This document shows positions 1 to 7,556 of a stretch of DNA of 64,000 nt, piece after piece (position 1 is the first letter of the stretch; every line of letters begins with the position of its first letter). Source of the DNA: Afipia carboxidovorans OM5 (GTDB lineage: Bacteria > Pseudomonadota > Alphaproteobacteria > Rhizobiales > Xanthobacteraceae); the NCBI RefSeq assembly GCF_000218565.1, contig NC_015684.1, positions 1,488,001 through 1,552,000 on the forward strand, given 5' to 3'. Both the position numbers and the translations under genes were made by a program. The notes beneath the pieces were generated by a model. The model did not search any database. It had not been told where the DNA came from and saw only the letters and a program-made list of their open reading frames with translations.

Positions 1-2
1 AT

Positions 3-824
3 CTTGTCGGCCTTGCGATGCAGGAGCCGCAATATGGCTCTCCCGGCGTGCGGGAGTTGCTCGATGCGGTGGCGAAATCGCGCGTGCCCTGCATGTCGAT
101 CATGAACATGCCGCCGCTGCCGTACATGCGGCGCATTCCGGGGCTCGACGCCGATCAACTGAAGCCGGCTTATACGGCACCGGAAGTGTGGGACAGTTTC
201 GATCCCGGCCGCCTCACGCTGTGCAGCCCTGATCCGCAGGCGGTTCGCCCGCCGGAGGAGAAGGTCAACGTCCTGCAGGTGACGCTGCCGACCAATTTCA
301 AGGTCGCGCGCTTTGATGATGAAGCAAGCAACGAGATGCTGCGCGGGCTGGAGGCAGACATCCAGGCGGTGCGTTTCGATGCGCCGGAAGGTCCGATCGA
401 ACTGCCGGTGAAATTGCGCTTCCACGATTCGCTGTTCGTGCCGCTCGCCAAATGGGCGATGCTGATGGCAGGCAATTACCGCTGCATCACGCCTGACGGG
501 ATGCGAACCGCGCAGGAAGCGGTGCATTCCAACATCGCGGAATCCCGTTCGATCTACGATTTCGTGGTCGAGGTCTGCGTCAGGCTCGGCGCCTCGCGCA
601 GCGATCTCGTTCCGTTCGAGAAATATGCGGCCGCGGCGGAAAGCCTGACCCGTCCGGCGTCGGCTGCACGCGCGCTCCATAACGGCGCGCCTCACATCGA
701 ACGTGCCGACAAGCTCGTTCAACTCTGCGCACGGCAATTCGGCATGAGTCACCCGGTTCTCGACGGCATCGTTGCCCTCGTCGACCGGCGGCTCGAGGCT
801 AATCAAAGGAAGGTAGCGGCCTGA
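3..824 (+). CDS. Ketopantoate-reductase-like protein, 5' end cut by window
   Basis: The reading frame is open from the first base of the window, and the residues before the first ATG (position 18) read LVGLA without a stop, so the true start is probably outside. About 270 residues are visible. The C-terminal half has a helical look with a PLAKWAMLMAGNYRCI segment, resembling the substrate-binding domain of 2-dehydropantoate 2-reductase-like NAD(P) enzymes; the nucleotide-binding N-terminus would lie upstream. It ends about 150 bases before an aminotransferase gene and a tricarboxylate-type transporter, so it may belong to the same catabolic unit. The family assignment is an inference from overall look; no catalytic motif could be confirmed. 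Confidence 0.55.
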   Translation, partial: LVGLAMQEPQYGSPGVRELLDAVAKSRVPCMSIMNMPPLPYMRRIPGLDADQLKPAYTAPEVWDSFDPGRLTLCSPDPQAVRPPEEKVNVLQVTLPTNFKVARFDDEASNEMLRGLEADIQAVRFDAPEGPIELPVKLRFHDSLFVPLAKWAMLMAGNYRCITPDGMRTAQEAVHSNIAESRSIYDFVVEVCVRLGASRSDLVPFEKYAAAAESLTRPASAARALHNGAPHIERADKLVQLCARQFGMSHPVLDGIVALVDRRLEANQRKVAA

Positions 825-935
825 AATAAAACAGGGATTTCATCGTACTAAAGATTGTTCCGGATCACCAAACAGGGCGATTTTATGGTTGCGTGGGGGG
901 CTTTTCCCGATACATTCCCGACGACAAACCGCCTT

Positions 936-941
936 TATAAT
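936..941 (+). promoter_or_regulatory. Candidate -10 box upstream of aminotransferase
   Basis: A perfect TATAAT lies 37 bases before the chosen aminotransferase start, inside an imperfect palindrome (AAACCGCCTT / AAGGGCGTTT, 926-950). No good -35 box stands 17 bases upstream, so a sigma70 promoter is only suggested. The palindrome could be an operator. Confidence 0.35.
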
Positions 942-977
942 AAGGGCGTTTGTGCCATAAAAATCGAGGATTTAACG

Positions 978-2180
978 ATGGTTGTTCATACAGGAAGGCA
1001 TTTCCTCCAGATTCCGGGGCCGAGCAATGTGCCGGACCGGGTTCTGCGCGCGATGGATATGCCGACCATTGATCATCGTGGCCCGGAATTTGCCGAGATG
1101 GCTCTTGGCATCATGGAAGGCTGCAAACGTATTTTCCGCACCAGGAATCCTGTGCTGATCTTTCCCTCCTCCGGTACGGGCGCGTGGGAAGCAGCAATGG
1201 TCAACACGCTGTCGCCGGGCGACAAGGTTCTGATGGCCGAGACGGGACAGTTCTCCGTGCTCTGGCGCACCCTTGCGGAGCGCTTCCAGATCGAAGTCGA
1301 GACCATTGCCGGCGACTGGCGCCATGGTGCGCGTGCGTCGGAGATCGAAGCGCGTCTCGTTGCCGACAAGGCGCACGCCATCAAGGCGGTGATGATCGTC
1401 CACAACGAAACCTCGACGGGTGTCACGACCCGCGTCGAGGAAGTTCGCAAGGCGATCGATCGCGCGAAGCATCCGGCGCTGCTGTTCGTCGACACCATCT
1501 CCTCGGTCGGCTCGATTCGTTACGAGCACGATGCCTGGGGCGTCGACGTCACGGTGTGCGGCTCGCAGAAGGGCCTGATGATGCCGCCGGGCCTGTCCTT
1601 CAATGCAATTTCCGACAAGGCGATTGCGGCCTCCAAGACCAACCGCATGCCGCGTTCGTATTGGGACTGGGCCGAGGCGATCAAGGCAAACAAGCTTGGC
1701 TCCTGGCCGTACACGCCGGCGACCAACCTCCTTTATGCGTTGCGCGAAGCGATCGCGATGCTGGAAGAGGAGGGGCTTGAGAACGTCTACGCCCGCCATA
1801 CCCGGCACGGCGAGGCAACGCGTGCGGCAGTGCGGGCGTGGGGACTTGAGACGGTGTGCGTCGATCCGCTCGAGTATTCTCCGGTCACGACGGCCGTGCT
1901 CATGCCGGAAGGTCATGACGCCAATCAATTCCGCCAGATCATCCTCGAGAATTTCGACATGTCGCTCGGCGCCGGCCTTGGCCGGTTGAAGGGCCGCGCC
2001 TTCCGCATCGGCCATCTCGGTCACTTCAACGACCTGATGCTGATGGGCACGCTCTCGGGCGTCGAAATGGGTCTCGATCTCGCTCGCGTTCCGCACAAGA
2101 GCGGCGGCGTGCTGGCGGCGATGGATGTTCTGAAATCGAAAGAAGAGACAGTCGAAGTTGCACGGGTGGCCGTTGCGTGA
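978..2180 (+). CDS. Serine-glyoxylate-type aminotransferase (class V)
   Basis: The 400-residue protein begins GRHFLQIPGPSNVPDRVL, typical of alanine/serine-glyoxylate aminotransferases of PLP fold type I. The PLP lysine is K198 in GSQKGLMMPPG. It should move an amino group from serine or alanine to glyoxylate or another small oxo-acid in the cytoplasm. The start at 978 is preferred over an in-frame ATG at 855 because GAGGA lies 7 bases upstream and the family starts at this point. It is followed by a solute transporter of the TctCBA type on the same strand, which suggests the unit takes up and transaminates a carboxylate. The real substrate cannot be read from sequence; sgaA is a possible name but is not certain. 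Confidence 0.82.
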   Translation: MVVHTGRHFLQIPGPSNVPDRVLRAMDMPTIDHRGPEFAEMALGIMEGCKRIFRTRNPVLIFPSSGTGAWEAAMVNTLSPGDKVLMAETGQFSVLWRTLAERFQIEVETIAGDWRHGARASEIEARLVADKAHAIKAVMIVHNETSTGVTTRVEEVRKAIDRAKHPALLFVDTISSVGSIRYEHDAWGVDVTVCGSQKGLMMPPGLSFNAISDKAIAASKTNRMPRSYWDWAEAIKANKLGSWPYTPATNLLYALREAIAMLEEEGLENVYARHTRHGEATRAAVRAWGLETVCVDPLEYSPVTTAVLMPEGHDANQFRQIILENFDMSLGAGLGRLKGRAFRIGHLGHFNDLMLMGTLSGVEMGLDLARVPHKSGGVLAAMDVLKSKEETVEVARVAVA

Positions 2181-2197
2181 CGCTCCGTCACGCAACG
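2171..2197 (+). other. Perfect 12-bp stem-loop over aminotransferase stop codon
   Basis: CGTTGCGTGACG and CGTCACGCAACG pair perfectly around a 3-base CTC loop. The stem covers the stop codon of the aminotransferase gene. No U-run follows, so it is more likely an RNA-processing or stability hairpin, or a weak attenuator, than a full terminator. Confidence 0.6.
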
Positions 2198-2266
2198 AAA
2201 CAAGCGCATAAGCTCAGGAAAAAGAGCGGCGCGTATTCGGTGAAGGGCAAAAAGGGAGACGACGCA

Positions 2267-3259
2267 ATGCGGAAGGCAATGAGTACGGCTGCGATTGCCG
2301 CGATGGCAATGTGCGCTGGCGTAACGGGCGCCAGCGCTTGGGAGCCGACCAAGACCGTTGAAATCGTGGTTGCTGCCGGTGCCGGCGGCGCCTCCGATCA
2401 GATGGCCCGAATGCTGCAATCGGTCATCCAGAAGTACAAGCTGATCAAGTCTCCCGTCGTTGTGTCGCTGAAGGGCGGCGCGTCGGGCGCTGAAGCACTG
2501 ATGTACATGAAGGGCAGCCCGGGCGACGCCGACAAGGTGATGATCGCCTATTCGCTGATCTATCAATTGCCGCTGTCTGCCAAGATTCCGTTCAACTGGC
2601 GCGATCTGACGCCGGTCAACGTCATGGCGTTCGACCAGTTCATCCTCTGGAATAACGCCGAGTCGCCGGAGAAGACCGTGAAGGACTTCATCGAAGCGGC
2701 GAAGAAGTCTTCGACGCCGCTCAAGTTCGGCGGCACGGGCTCCAAGCGCGAAGACCAGATTCTGATGGTCGGTCTCGAGAAGCAGACCGGCGCGAAGTTC
2801 TCCTATCTGCCTTACAAGTCGGGCGGTGAGGCAGCGACCCAACTCGTCGGTAAGCATATCGACGCCAACGTCAACAACCCGTCGGAAAATCTAGAAGTCT
2901 GGCGTGCCGGCCAGGTTCGGGCGCTGTGCGTGTTCGACGATGAGCGCATCTCCTACACCGCGAAGGTGACGGATACGCAGTCCTGGCACGACGTTCCGAC
3001 CTGCAAGGAACAGGGCGTCAACGTGCAGTACAAGATGCTGCGCTCGATGTTCCTGCCGGGCAAGGTGACGCCTGACCAGGTGAAGTTCTACGAGGACATG
3101 TTCCGCAAGGTCAGCGAAGCTCCGGAATACAAGGAGTACATGGAAAAGCAGGCACTCAAGCCGGTCTACATGACGGGCAAGGAGATGCGCGATTTCCTTG
3201 AGCAGGACGACAAGATCAACTCTGACCTGATGAAGTCTGCCGGCTTCGTCGCGAAGTAA
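2267..3259 (+). CDS. TctC-type periplasmic solute-binding protein
   Basis: This 330-residue protein of the tripartite tricarboxylate transporter (Bug/TctC) family binds a small carboxylate in the periplasm and delivers it to the TctAB membrane complex. Residues 1-23 form a signal peptide ending ASA before WEPTKTVEIVVAAGAGGASDQMAR, where the family's first strand and ligand loop lie. The ATG at 2267 has GGGAG 8 bases upstream; the longer frame from a GTG at 2177 would spoil the signal peptide. It lies directly before tctB and tctA and is bracketed by two strong RNA hairpins (2171-2197 and 3288-3312), suggesting its message is made or kept at a higher level than its neighbours. Bug proteins vary widely in ligand, so the substrate is unknown. 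Confidence 0.88.
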   Translation: MRKAMSTAAIAAMAMCAGVTGASAWEPTKTVEIVVAAGAGGASDQMARMLQSVIQKYKLIKSPVVVSLKGGASGAEALMYMKGSPGDADKVMIAYSLIYQLPLSAKIPFNWRDLTPVNVMAFDQFILWNNAESPEKTVKDFIEAAKKSSTPLKFGGTGSKREDQILMVGLEKQTGAKFSYLPYKSGGEAATQLVGKHIDANVNNPSENLEVWRAGQVRALCVFDDERISYTAKVTDTQSWHDVPTCKEQGVNVQYKMLRSMFLPGKVTPDQVKFYEDMFRKVSEAPEYKEYMEKQALKPVYMTGKEMRDFLEQDDKINSDLMKSAGFVAK

Positions 3260-3287
3260 GGCTGACTGCAAGACCGACGAACAACCT

Positions 3288-3312
3288 GCGCGCCGCTATC
3301 CAGGCGGCGCGC
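3288..3312 (+). other. GC stem-loop between tctC and tctB
   Basis: GCGCGCCGC and GCGGCGCGC pair perfectly around a 7-base loop. There is no U-run. Its position just after a binding-protein gene fits the known pattern of 3' hairpins that protect binding-protein mRNA; this role is inferred. Confidence 0.55.
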
Positions 3313-3344
3313 GGGAACGGTGAACTCATGTGCGAGCGAAGCTG

Positions 3345-3893
3345 ATGTCAAATACCGATATCGAAATACAGGTCTCCGACCCCACAGCGCCTGCGCCGGA
3401 TTCTCCGCCGGTGGCCAAGACCTTGACGGTCGATATCTGGGCATTGGCCGCGCTCGGGGCGTTCTCGCTGCTGATGGCCTACGACAATTATCATACCGGC
3501 ATGGGCTGGGCCGAAGATGGCCCGCAGCCGGGATATTTTCCGTTCTATCTGTCGATGATCCTGCTCGGCGCATCGGTGTTCGGCATCATCAAGTCAGTCC
3601 GCGAGCGGAGGGTCGCAACTGACCCCGAGATTTTCGTCACCCGCGATCAGTTGAAGCGCGTGATGCTCGTGTTCGGGCCGACCGTTGCGTTTGTGTTCGG
3701 GATTCAGACGCTCGGACTCTATGTCTCGAGCTTCCTTCTCACCGCCGGCTTCATGATTTTCGTTGGCAAGATCTCCGTCTGGAAGTCGGTCCTGACGGCG
3801 CTGATCTTCTCCTGCGCGATGTTCTACATCTTCGAAGTCCAGTTTGACGTCATCATGCCGAAGGGGCCGCTCGAAGCCCTGCTCGGCTACTAG
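3345..3893 (+). CDS. TctB-type small membrane subunit
   Basis: A 182-residue protein with a polar N-terminus rich in Asp and Pro and four hydrophobic segments, matching the small TctB subunit of tripartite tricarboxylate transporters. The motif GWAEDGPQPGYFPFYLS after the first membrane segment is typical of TctB. A GTG at 3330 would add five residues; the ATG at 3345 is preferred but its ribosome-binding site is weak. It sits between tctC and tctA, with 12 bases to tctA. Confidence 0.85.
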   Translation: MSNTDIEIQVSDPTAPAPDSPPVAKTLTVDIWALAALGAFSLLMAYDNYHTGMGWAEDGPQPGYFPFYLSMILLGASVFGIIKSVRERRVATDPEIFVTRDQLKRVMLVFGPTVAFVFGIQTLGLYVSSFLLTAGFMIFVGKISVWKSVLTALIFSCAMFYIFEVQFDVIMPKGPLEALLGY

Positions 3894-3905
3894 GGGGAGG
3901 GGCAC

Positions 3906-5417
3906 ATGGAGGCTTTCTCGCTGCTGCTCCACGGCTTCTCGGTGCTGCTCACCTGGAAGATCATCGGCCTGATGTTCGTCGGCCTGATCCTCGGCGTGTT
4001 CGTCGGCGTGCTGCCGGGTCTTGGTGGCCCGAACGGCGTCGCGATCCTGCTGCCGATCACTTTCTCGATGGACCCGACATCGGCCATCGTGATGCTGTCG
4101 TGCATCTATTGGGGCGCGCTGTTCGGCGGCGCCATCACCTCGATCCTCTTTAATATCCCGGGTGAGGCGTGGTCGGTCGCGACAACTTTCGACGGCTATC
4201 CGATGGCCCAGCAGGGCAGGGCAGGCGAGGCGTTGACGGCGGCCTTCACCTCCTCGTTCATCGGCTCGTTCGTCGCGGTGTTGCTGATCACCTTCGTCGC
4301 GCCGGGCATCGCGTCCTTTGCGCTGCGGTTCGGCCCGCCGGAATTCTTCGCGGTCTACCTGCTCACCTTCTGCTCCTTCGTCGGACTGGGACGTGAGGAC
4401 AAGCACAAGACCATCATCTCGATGGCGCTCGGGCTTCTGCTCACCGGCATCGGCATGGATACCGTGTCCGGCACGTTGCGCATGACGTTCGGCTCGACCG
4501 ACCTGCTGCGTGGCGTCAACTTCCTCGTCGCGGTGATCGGCCTGTTCGGCATCAGCGAAATCCTGCTCACCATGGAAGAGCAGCTCGCGCTGAAGGGGCA
4601 TGCGGCGGCGATCAGCCCACGCGTCGTGCTCAAGGTGTGGATGGAGATGCCGCGCTACTGGGTGACGCTGGTTCGTTCGTCCGCAATCGGTTGCTGGCTC
4701 GGCATCACGCCGGGCGGTGCGATCGCCGCGTCCTTCATGGGCTACAACCTCGCCAAACGCTTCTCCAAGGATCCGGAGGAGTTTGGCAAGGGCAAGGTTG
4801 AGGGCGTGTTCGCGCCCGAGACGGCGGCACACGCCTCCGGCACCTCGGCACTGCTGCCGATGCTGGCACTCGGCATTCCGGGATCGGGCACCGCCGCGAT
4901 CCTCCTTGGCGGCCTGATGGTGTGGGGCCTCAACCCCGGTCCGCTCCTGTTCGTGGAGCACAAGGACTTCGTCTGGGGCCTGATCGCCTCGATGTATCTT
5001 GGCAACGTGGTCGGCCTGCTGATCGTGCTCGCGACCGTGCCGCTGTTCGCTTCGGTGCTGCGCGTGCCGTTCGCGGCGATCGCCCCGATGATCGTCGTGT
5101 CCTGCGCGATCGGCGCCTTCGCGATCCAGAACGCGATGTTCGATATCTGGCTGATGCTGGTGTTTGGCGTCATCGGCTACGTCTTCAAGAAGATCGGCAT
5201 CCCGCTCGCGCCGCTGACGCTCGCGCTGGTGTTGGGCAGCCGTGCCGAGGACTCCTTCCGCCTGTCGATGATCAGCGGAGGCGGCTCGCTCGGGGTGTTC
5301 TGGTCGAACTGGCTCGTCGGCTCGATCACGACGCTGTCCTTCGTGCTCCTGTTCCTGACGCCGATCGAGAAGGCGATCTCCAAGATTGGCAGCGTGCTCC
5401 GCCCGGCACGCGCCTGA
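3906..5417 (+). CDS. TctA-type large membrane subunit
   Basis: The 503-residue integral membrane permease of the tripartite tricarboxylate transporter has about 12 hydrophobic segments. The family signature GVLPGLGGPNG lies near residues 34-44, and the internal repeat copy GITPGGAIAASFMGYN lies in the second half, followed by ALGIPGSGTAAILLGG. Length is normal for TctA (about 500). A strong GGGGGAGGGG ribosome-binding site precedes the ATG. It is the last gene of the unit and is followed by a strong terminator. Confidence 0.92.
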   Translation: MEAFSLLLHGFSVLLTWKIIGLMFVGLILGVFVGVLPGLGGPNGVAILLPITFSMDPTSAIVMLSCIYWGALFGGAITSILFNIPGEAWSVATTFDGYPMAQQGRAGEALTAAFTSSFIGSFVAVLLITFVAPGIASFALRFGPPEFFAVYLLTFCSFVGLGREDKHKTIISMALGLLLTGIGMDTVSGTLRMTFGSTDLLRGVNFLVAVIGLFGISEILLTMEEQLALKGHAAAISPRVVLKVWMEMPRYWVTLVRSSAIGCWLGITPGGAIAASFMGYNLAKRFSKDPEEFGKGKVEGVFAPETAAHASGTSALLPMLALGIPGSGTAAILLGGLMVWGLNPGPLLFVEHKDFVWGLIASMYLGNVVGLLIVLATVPLFASVLRVPFAAIAPMIVVSCAIGAFAIQNAMFDIWLMLVFGVIGYVFKKIGIPLAPLTLALVLGSRAEDSFRLSMISGGGSLGVFWSNWLVGSITTLSFVLLFLTPIEKAISKIGSVLRPARA

Positions 5418-5492
5418 TCGTTCCGGACAGGGTGCAGTCACGCTTTGCCTCGGTTCCCTGGGTAGGGCGTGCTCACTCCCTGTCAGGTCCTG

Positions 5493-5538
5493 CCGGCGGC
5501 CCCCGATACCTACCGATCGGGGGCCGCCGGTCCATTTT
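5493..5538 (+). terminator. Rho-independent terminator of the tct unit
   Basis: A perfect 15-bp stem (CCGGCGGCCCCCGAT, 5493-5507, with its complement at 5516-5530) and an 8-base loop are followed by TCCATTTT. It lies 75 bases after the tctA stop codon. Confidence 0.85.
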
Positions 5539-5626
5539 GGGCTCGGCTTGCGAAAGAGCCTCTTTATTCTGGCCTTGTGAGAGGGTTCCTTGGCCGAAAG
5601 TGGTCCTCCGGCCGCCTAGAATTCCG

Positions 5627-5655
5627 TTGACTGCACCCAAGTAAGTGCTTACTTC
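5627..5655 (+). promoter_or_regulatory. Candidate promoter of the tetR-RND operon
   Basis: TTGACT at 5627-5632 and TACTTC at 5650-5655 are 17 bases apart and lie just before tetR. The -10 element sits inside the palindromic operator, so a bound repressor would block polymerase. With this promoter, the ATG at 5661 would be almost leaderless, while the ATG at 5676 would leave a short leader. Confidence 0.5.
5639..5654. promoter_or_regulatory. Candidate TetR operator palindrome
   Basis: AAGTAAG-TG-CTTACTT is a perfect 7+7 inverted repeat, 6 bases before the longest tetR start and overlapping the candidate -10 box. Size and placement are those of an operator for a TetR dimer that represses its own operon. 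Binding is inferred. Confidence 0.65.
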
Positions 5656-5660
5656 GCCGC

Positions 5661-6362
5661 ATGGTTTTCAAGCGGATGAGCAGCGATTCGCGCCGGCGGC
5701 AGATCCTCGACGCCGCGAAGCAGTGCTTCGCGCAATACGGATTTGCGGGCACGACGACGCGAAAGGTAGCGAGTGCGGCCTGCATTTCTGAGGGGCTGCT
5801 GTTCCGCCATTTCCCGACCAAGGCCGCGCTGCACGCCGAAATCCTCGCCGAAGCCTGCGAGGCCGACCCCGATCTCGACCGGCTCCTGGGCCTGCGGCCT
5901 TCGAGCGAGACGCTCGTGATCCTGGTGCGGGAGTTCGTCAGCCATTTCCTCGCGATCCGCACTCTGGCGGACCGGGAGAAAGAGGAGCGGCTTCGCCTCA
6001 CCGCCTCGAGCCATCTGGACGACGGTGAGTTCGCGCGGCTCCTGTTCGAGAAGGTGGCGGGTCTGATCGCGCCTTTATTCATTGCCTCGCTCGAGGCGGC
6101 GATTGCCTCGGGCGATGCGTTGCCGATCAAAACCAAACCGATCCATTCGTTCTGGTTCGTGCATCACCTGCTTCATGCTCTTGCGCTGACGCGGCTGCCG
6201 GACACACCCTCTCTCGACTATCCGGCGGACGAGGCGCTTGCGCGTGAACTCAACGGCTTCATCCTGCGTGCACTCGGCGTGAAGGCGGACGTCATCACCG
6301 CCCATCTCGACAGTGCCGCTCCACAATCAAACCCGCATCACCTTATTCCAGAAGGCGCCTAA
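5661..6362 (+). CDS. TetR-family transcriptional regulator
   Basis: The 233-residue protein has an N-terminal helix-turn-helix (RRRQILDAAKQCFAQYGFAGTTTRKVASAACISEGLLFRHFPTKAALHAEIL, about residues 10-60) typical of TetR. The C-terminal helical domain would bind a ligand and cannot be assigned. It opens an operon with an RND adaptor and pump: its stop is 2 bases before the adaptor ATG. It probably represses the pump by binding the palindrome at 5639-5654 and is released by a pump substrate. An ATG at 5676 (MSSDSRRR) is an equally plausible start. Confidence 0.88.
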   Translation: MVFKRMSSDSRRRQILDAAKQCFAQYGFAGTTTRKVASAACISEGLLFRHFPTKAALHAEILAEACEADPDLDRLLGLRPSSETLVILVREFVSHFLAIRTLADREKEERLRLTASSHLDDGEFARLLFEKVAGLIAPLFIASLEAAIASGDALPIKTKPIHSFWFVHHLLHALALTRLPDTPSLDYPADEALARELNGFILRALGVKADVITAHLDSAAPQSNPHHLIPEGA

Positions 6363-6364
6363 AT

Positions 6365-7537
6365 ATGACGGTCCCCGTGGAAGACGACACGCACGCTGCC
6401 AAAAAGCCGGTGCGTCTACGCAAGTGGTTTATCATCATCGGCGGGCTGCTTGCCCTGGTGGTGGCCGGCTTCGTAGGCTTCAACGCCTTCCGTTCGCACA
6501 TGATCAAACAGTTCTTCGCCAACATGAAGCCGCCGCCGGTCAGCGTCGCGGTGGTGGACGCGAAGAGCGAGGTATTGCCGAACCTGCTGACGACGATCGG
6601 CGATCTCGCCGCTGTGCATCAGGTCGATGTCTCCGCCGATGTCAGCGGTCGCGTCACCGATATTCTGTTCACCGCGGGCGCCTCGGTGAAGAAGGGCGAT
6701 CCGCTGGTGCAATTGTTCGATGCGCCGGATCAGGCGGACCTCGTGAGCTACAAGGCGCAGACGCTGAACGCTCAGCTCGCGCTCGATCGCGCCAAGGCGC
6801 TGCTCGCACGGTCGTTCGGTCCGCAGGCGACTGTCGATCAGGCGCAGGCCGCTTTCGATCAGGCGAGCGCCAGCGTTGCCAAGACCGAGGCTGTGATTTC
6901 GCAGAAGCTCGTCCGTGCGCCGTTTGACGGTCAGCTCGGCGTGCGGCGCGTGGAAGTCGGCCAGTTCCTGAGCGCGGGCACGTTGATCGTGACGCTGACG
7001 GATCTTTCGCGGGTCTACGCCAACATCACCGTGACGGAAAAGGATCGCGCCATTATTGACGTCGGACAAGACGTCGAGCTTACGGTCGACGCCTATCCGG
7101 GCCGCACCTTCAAGGGCAAGATCACCACCATCGAGCCGCAGATCAGCCCAGAGACGCGTAACGTGCGCGTGCAGGCGACGCTCGACAATCCCGAGCATCT
7201 TCTCAAGCCGGGTATGTTCGCGACGGTGTCCGTCGTGCTGGCCGCGACGCCTGCGCAGGTGACCGTGCCGGAGACGGCAGTCGATTACACGCTGTATGGC
7301 GACTCTGTTTTCCTCATCAAGGAAAAGAAGGGTGAAGACGGCAAGACCGACCTCACGGTCGAACGCGTGCCGGTCAAGGTCGGAACGCGTGCTCATGGAC
7401 GTGTGGCGATCACAAGCGGACTGAAGGCCACCGATCGCGTGGTCGCGGTCGGCCAGCTCAAGCTGCAGTCGGGTGCTGCCGTGACGATCTCGTCCGATCC
7501 CCCGCCGCCGATTCCGGCACAACCGCCGCGTTACTGA
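6365..7537 (+). CDS. RND efflux periplasmic adaptor (membrane fusion protein)
   Basis: This 390-residue protein has a cytoplasmic N-terminal tail, one membrane segment (about residues 20-42, WFIIIGGLLALVVAGFVGFNAF) and a periplasmic part with split biotinyl-lipoyl domain (VDVSADVSGRVTDILFTAGASVKKGDPL), a helical hairpin rich in Ala and Gln, and beta-barrel and membrane-proximal domains. It lacks a lipoprotein Cys, so it is anchored by the membrane helix. It links the RND pump downstream to an outer-membrane channel. It is 2 bases from tetR and 19 bases from the pump gene. No channel gene lies in the operon, so an unlinked TolC-type protein must be used. Confidence 0.9.
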   Translation: MTVPVEDDTHAAKKPVRLRKWFIIIGGLLALVVAGFVGFNAFRSHMIKQFFANMKPPPVSVAVVDAKSEVLPNLLTTIGDLAAVHQVDVSADVSGRVTDILFTAGASVKKGDPLVQLFDAPDQADLVSYKAQTLNAQLALDRAKALLARSFGPQATVDQAQAAFDQASASVAKTEAVISQKLVRAPFDGQLGVRRVEVGQFLSAGTLIVTLTDLSRVYANITVTEKDRAIIDVGQDVELTVDAYPGRTFKGKITTIEPQISPETRNVRVQATLDNPEHLLKPGMFATVSVVLAATPAQVTVPETAVDYTLYGDSVFLIKEKKGEDGKTDLTVERVPVKVGTRAHGRVAITSGLKATDRVVAVGQLKLQSGAAVTISSDPPPPIPAQPPRY

Positions 7538-7556
7538 TCAGCCGGAGCGAGCCCTC

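Noticed and set aside
3594..5441. A 615-codon open frame on the minus strand opposite tctA
   Set aside because: Its product is an unnatural Arg/Glu/His/Asp/Gln-rich chain without domains and mirrors the codon bias of tctA, so it is a GC-skew shadow.
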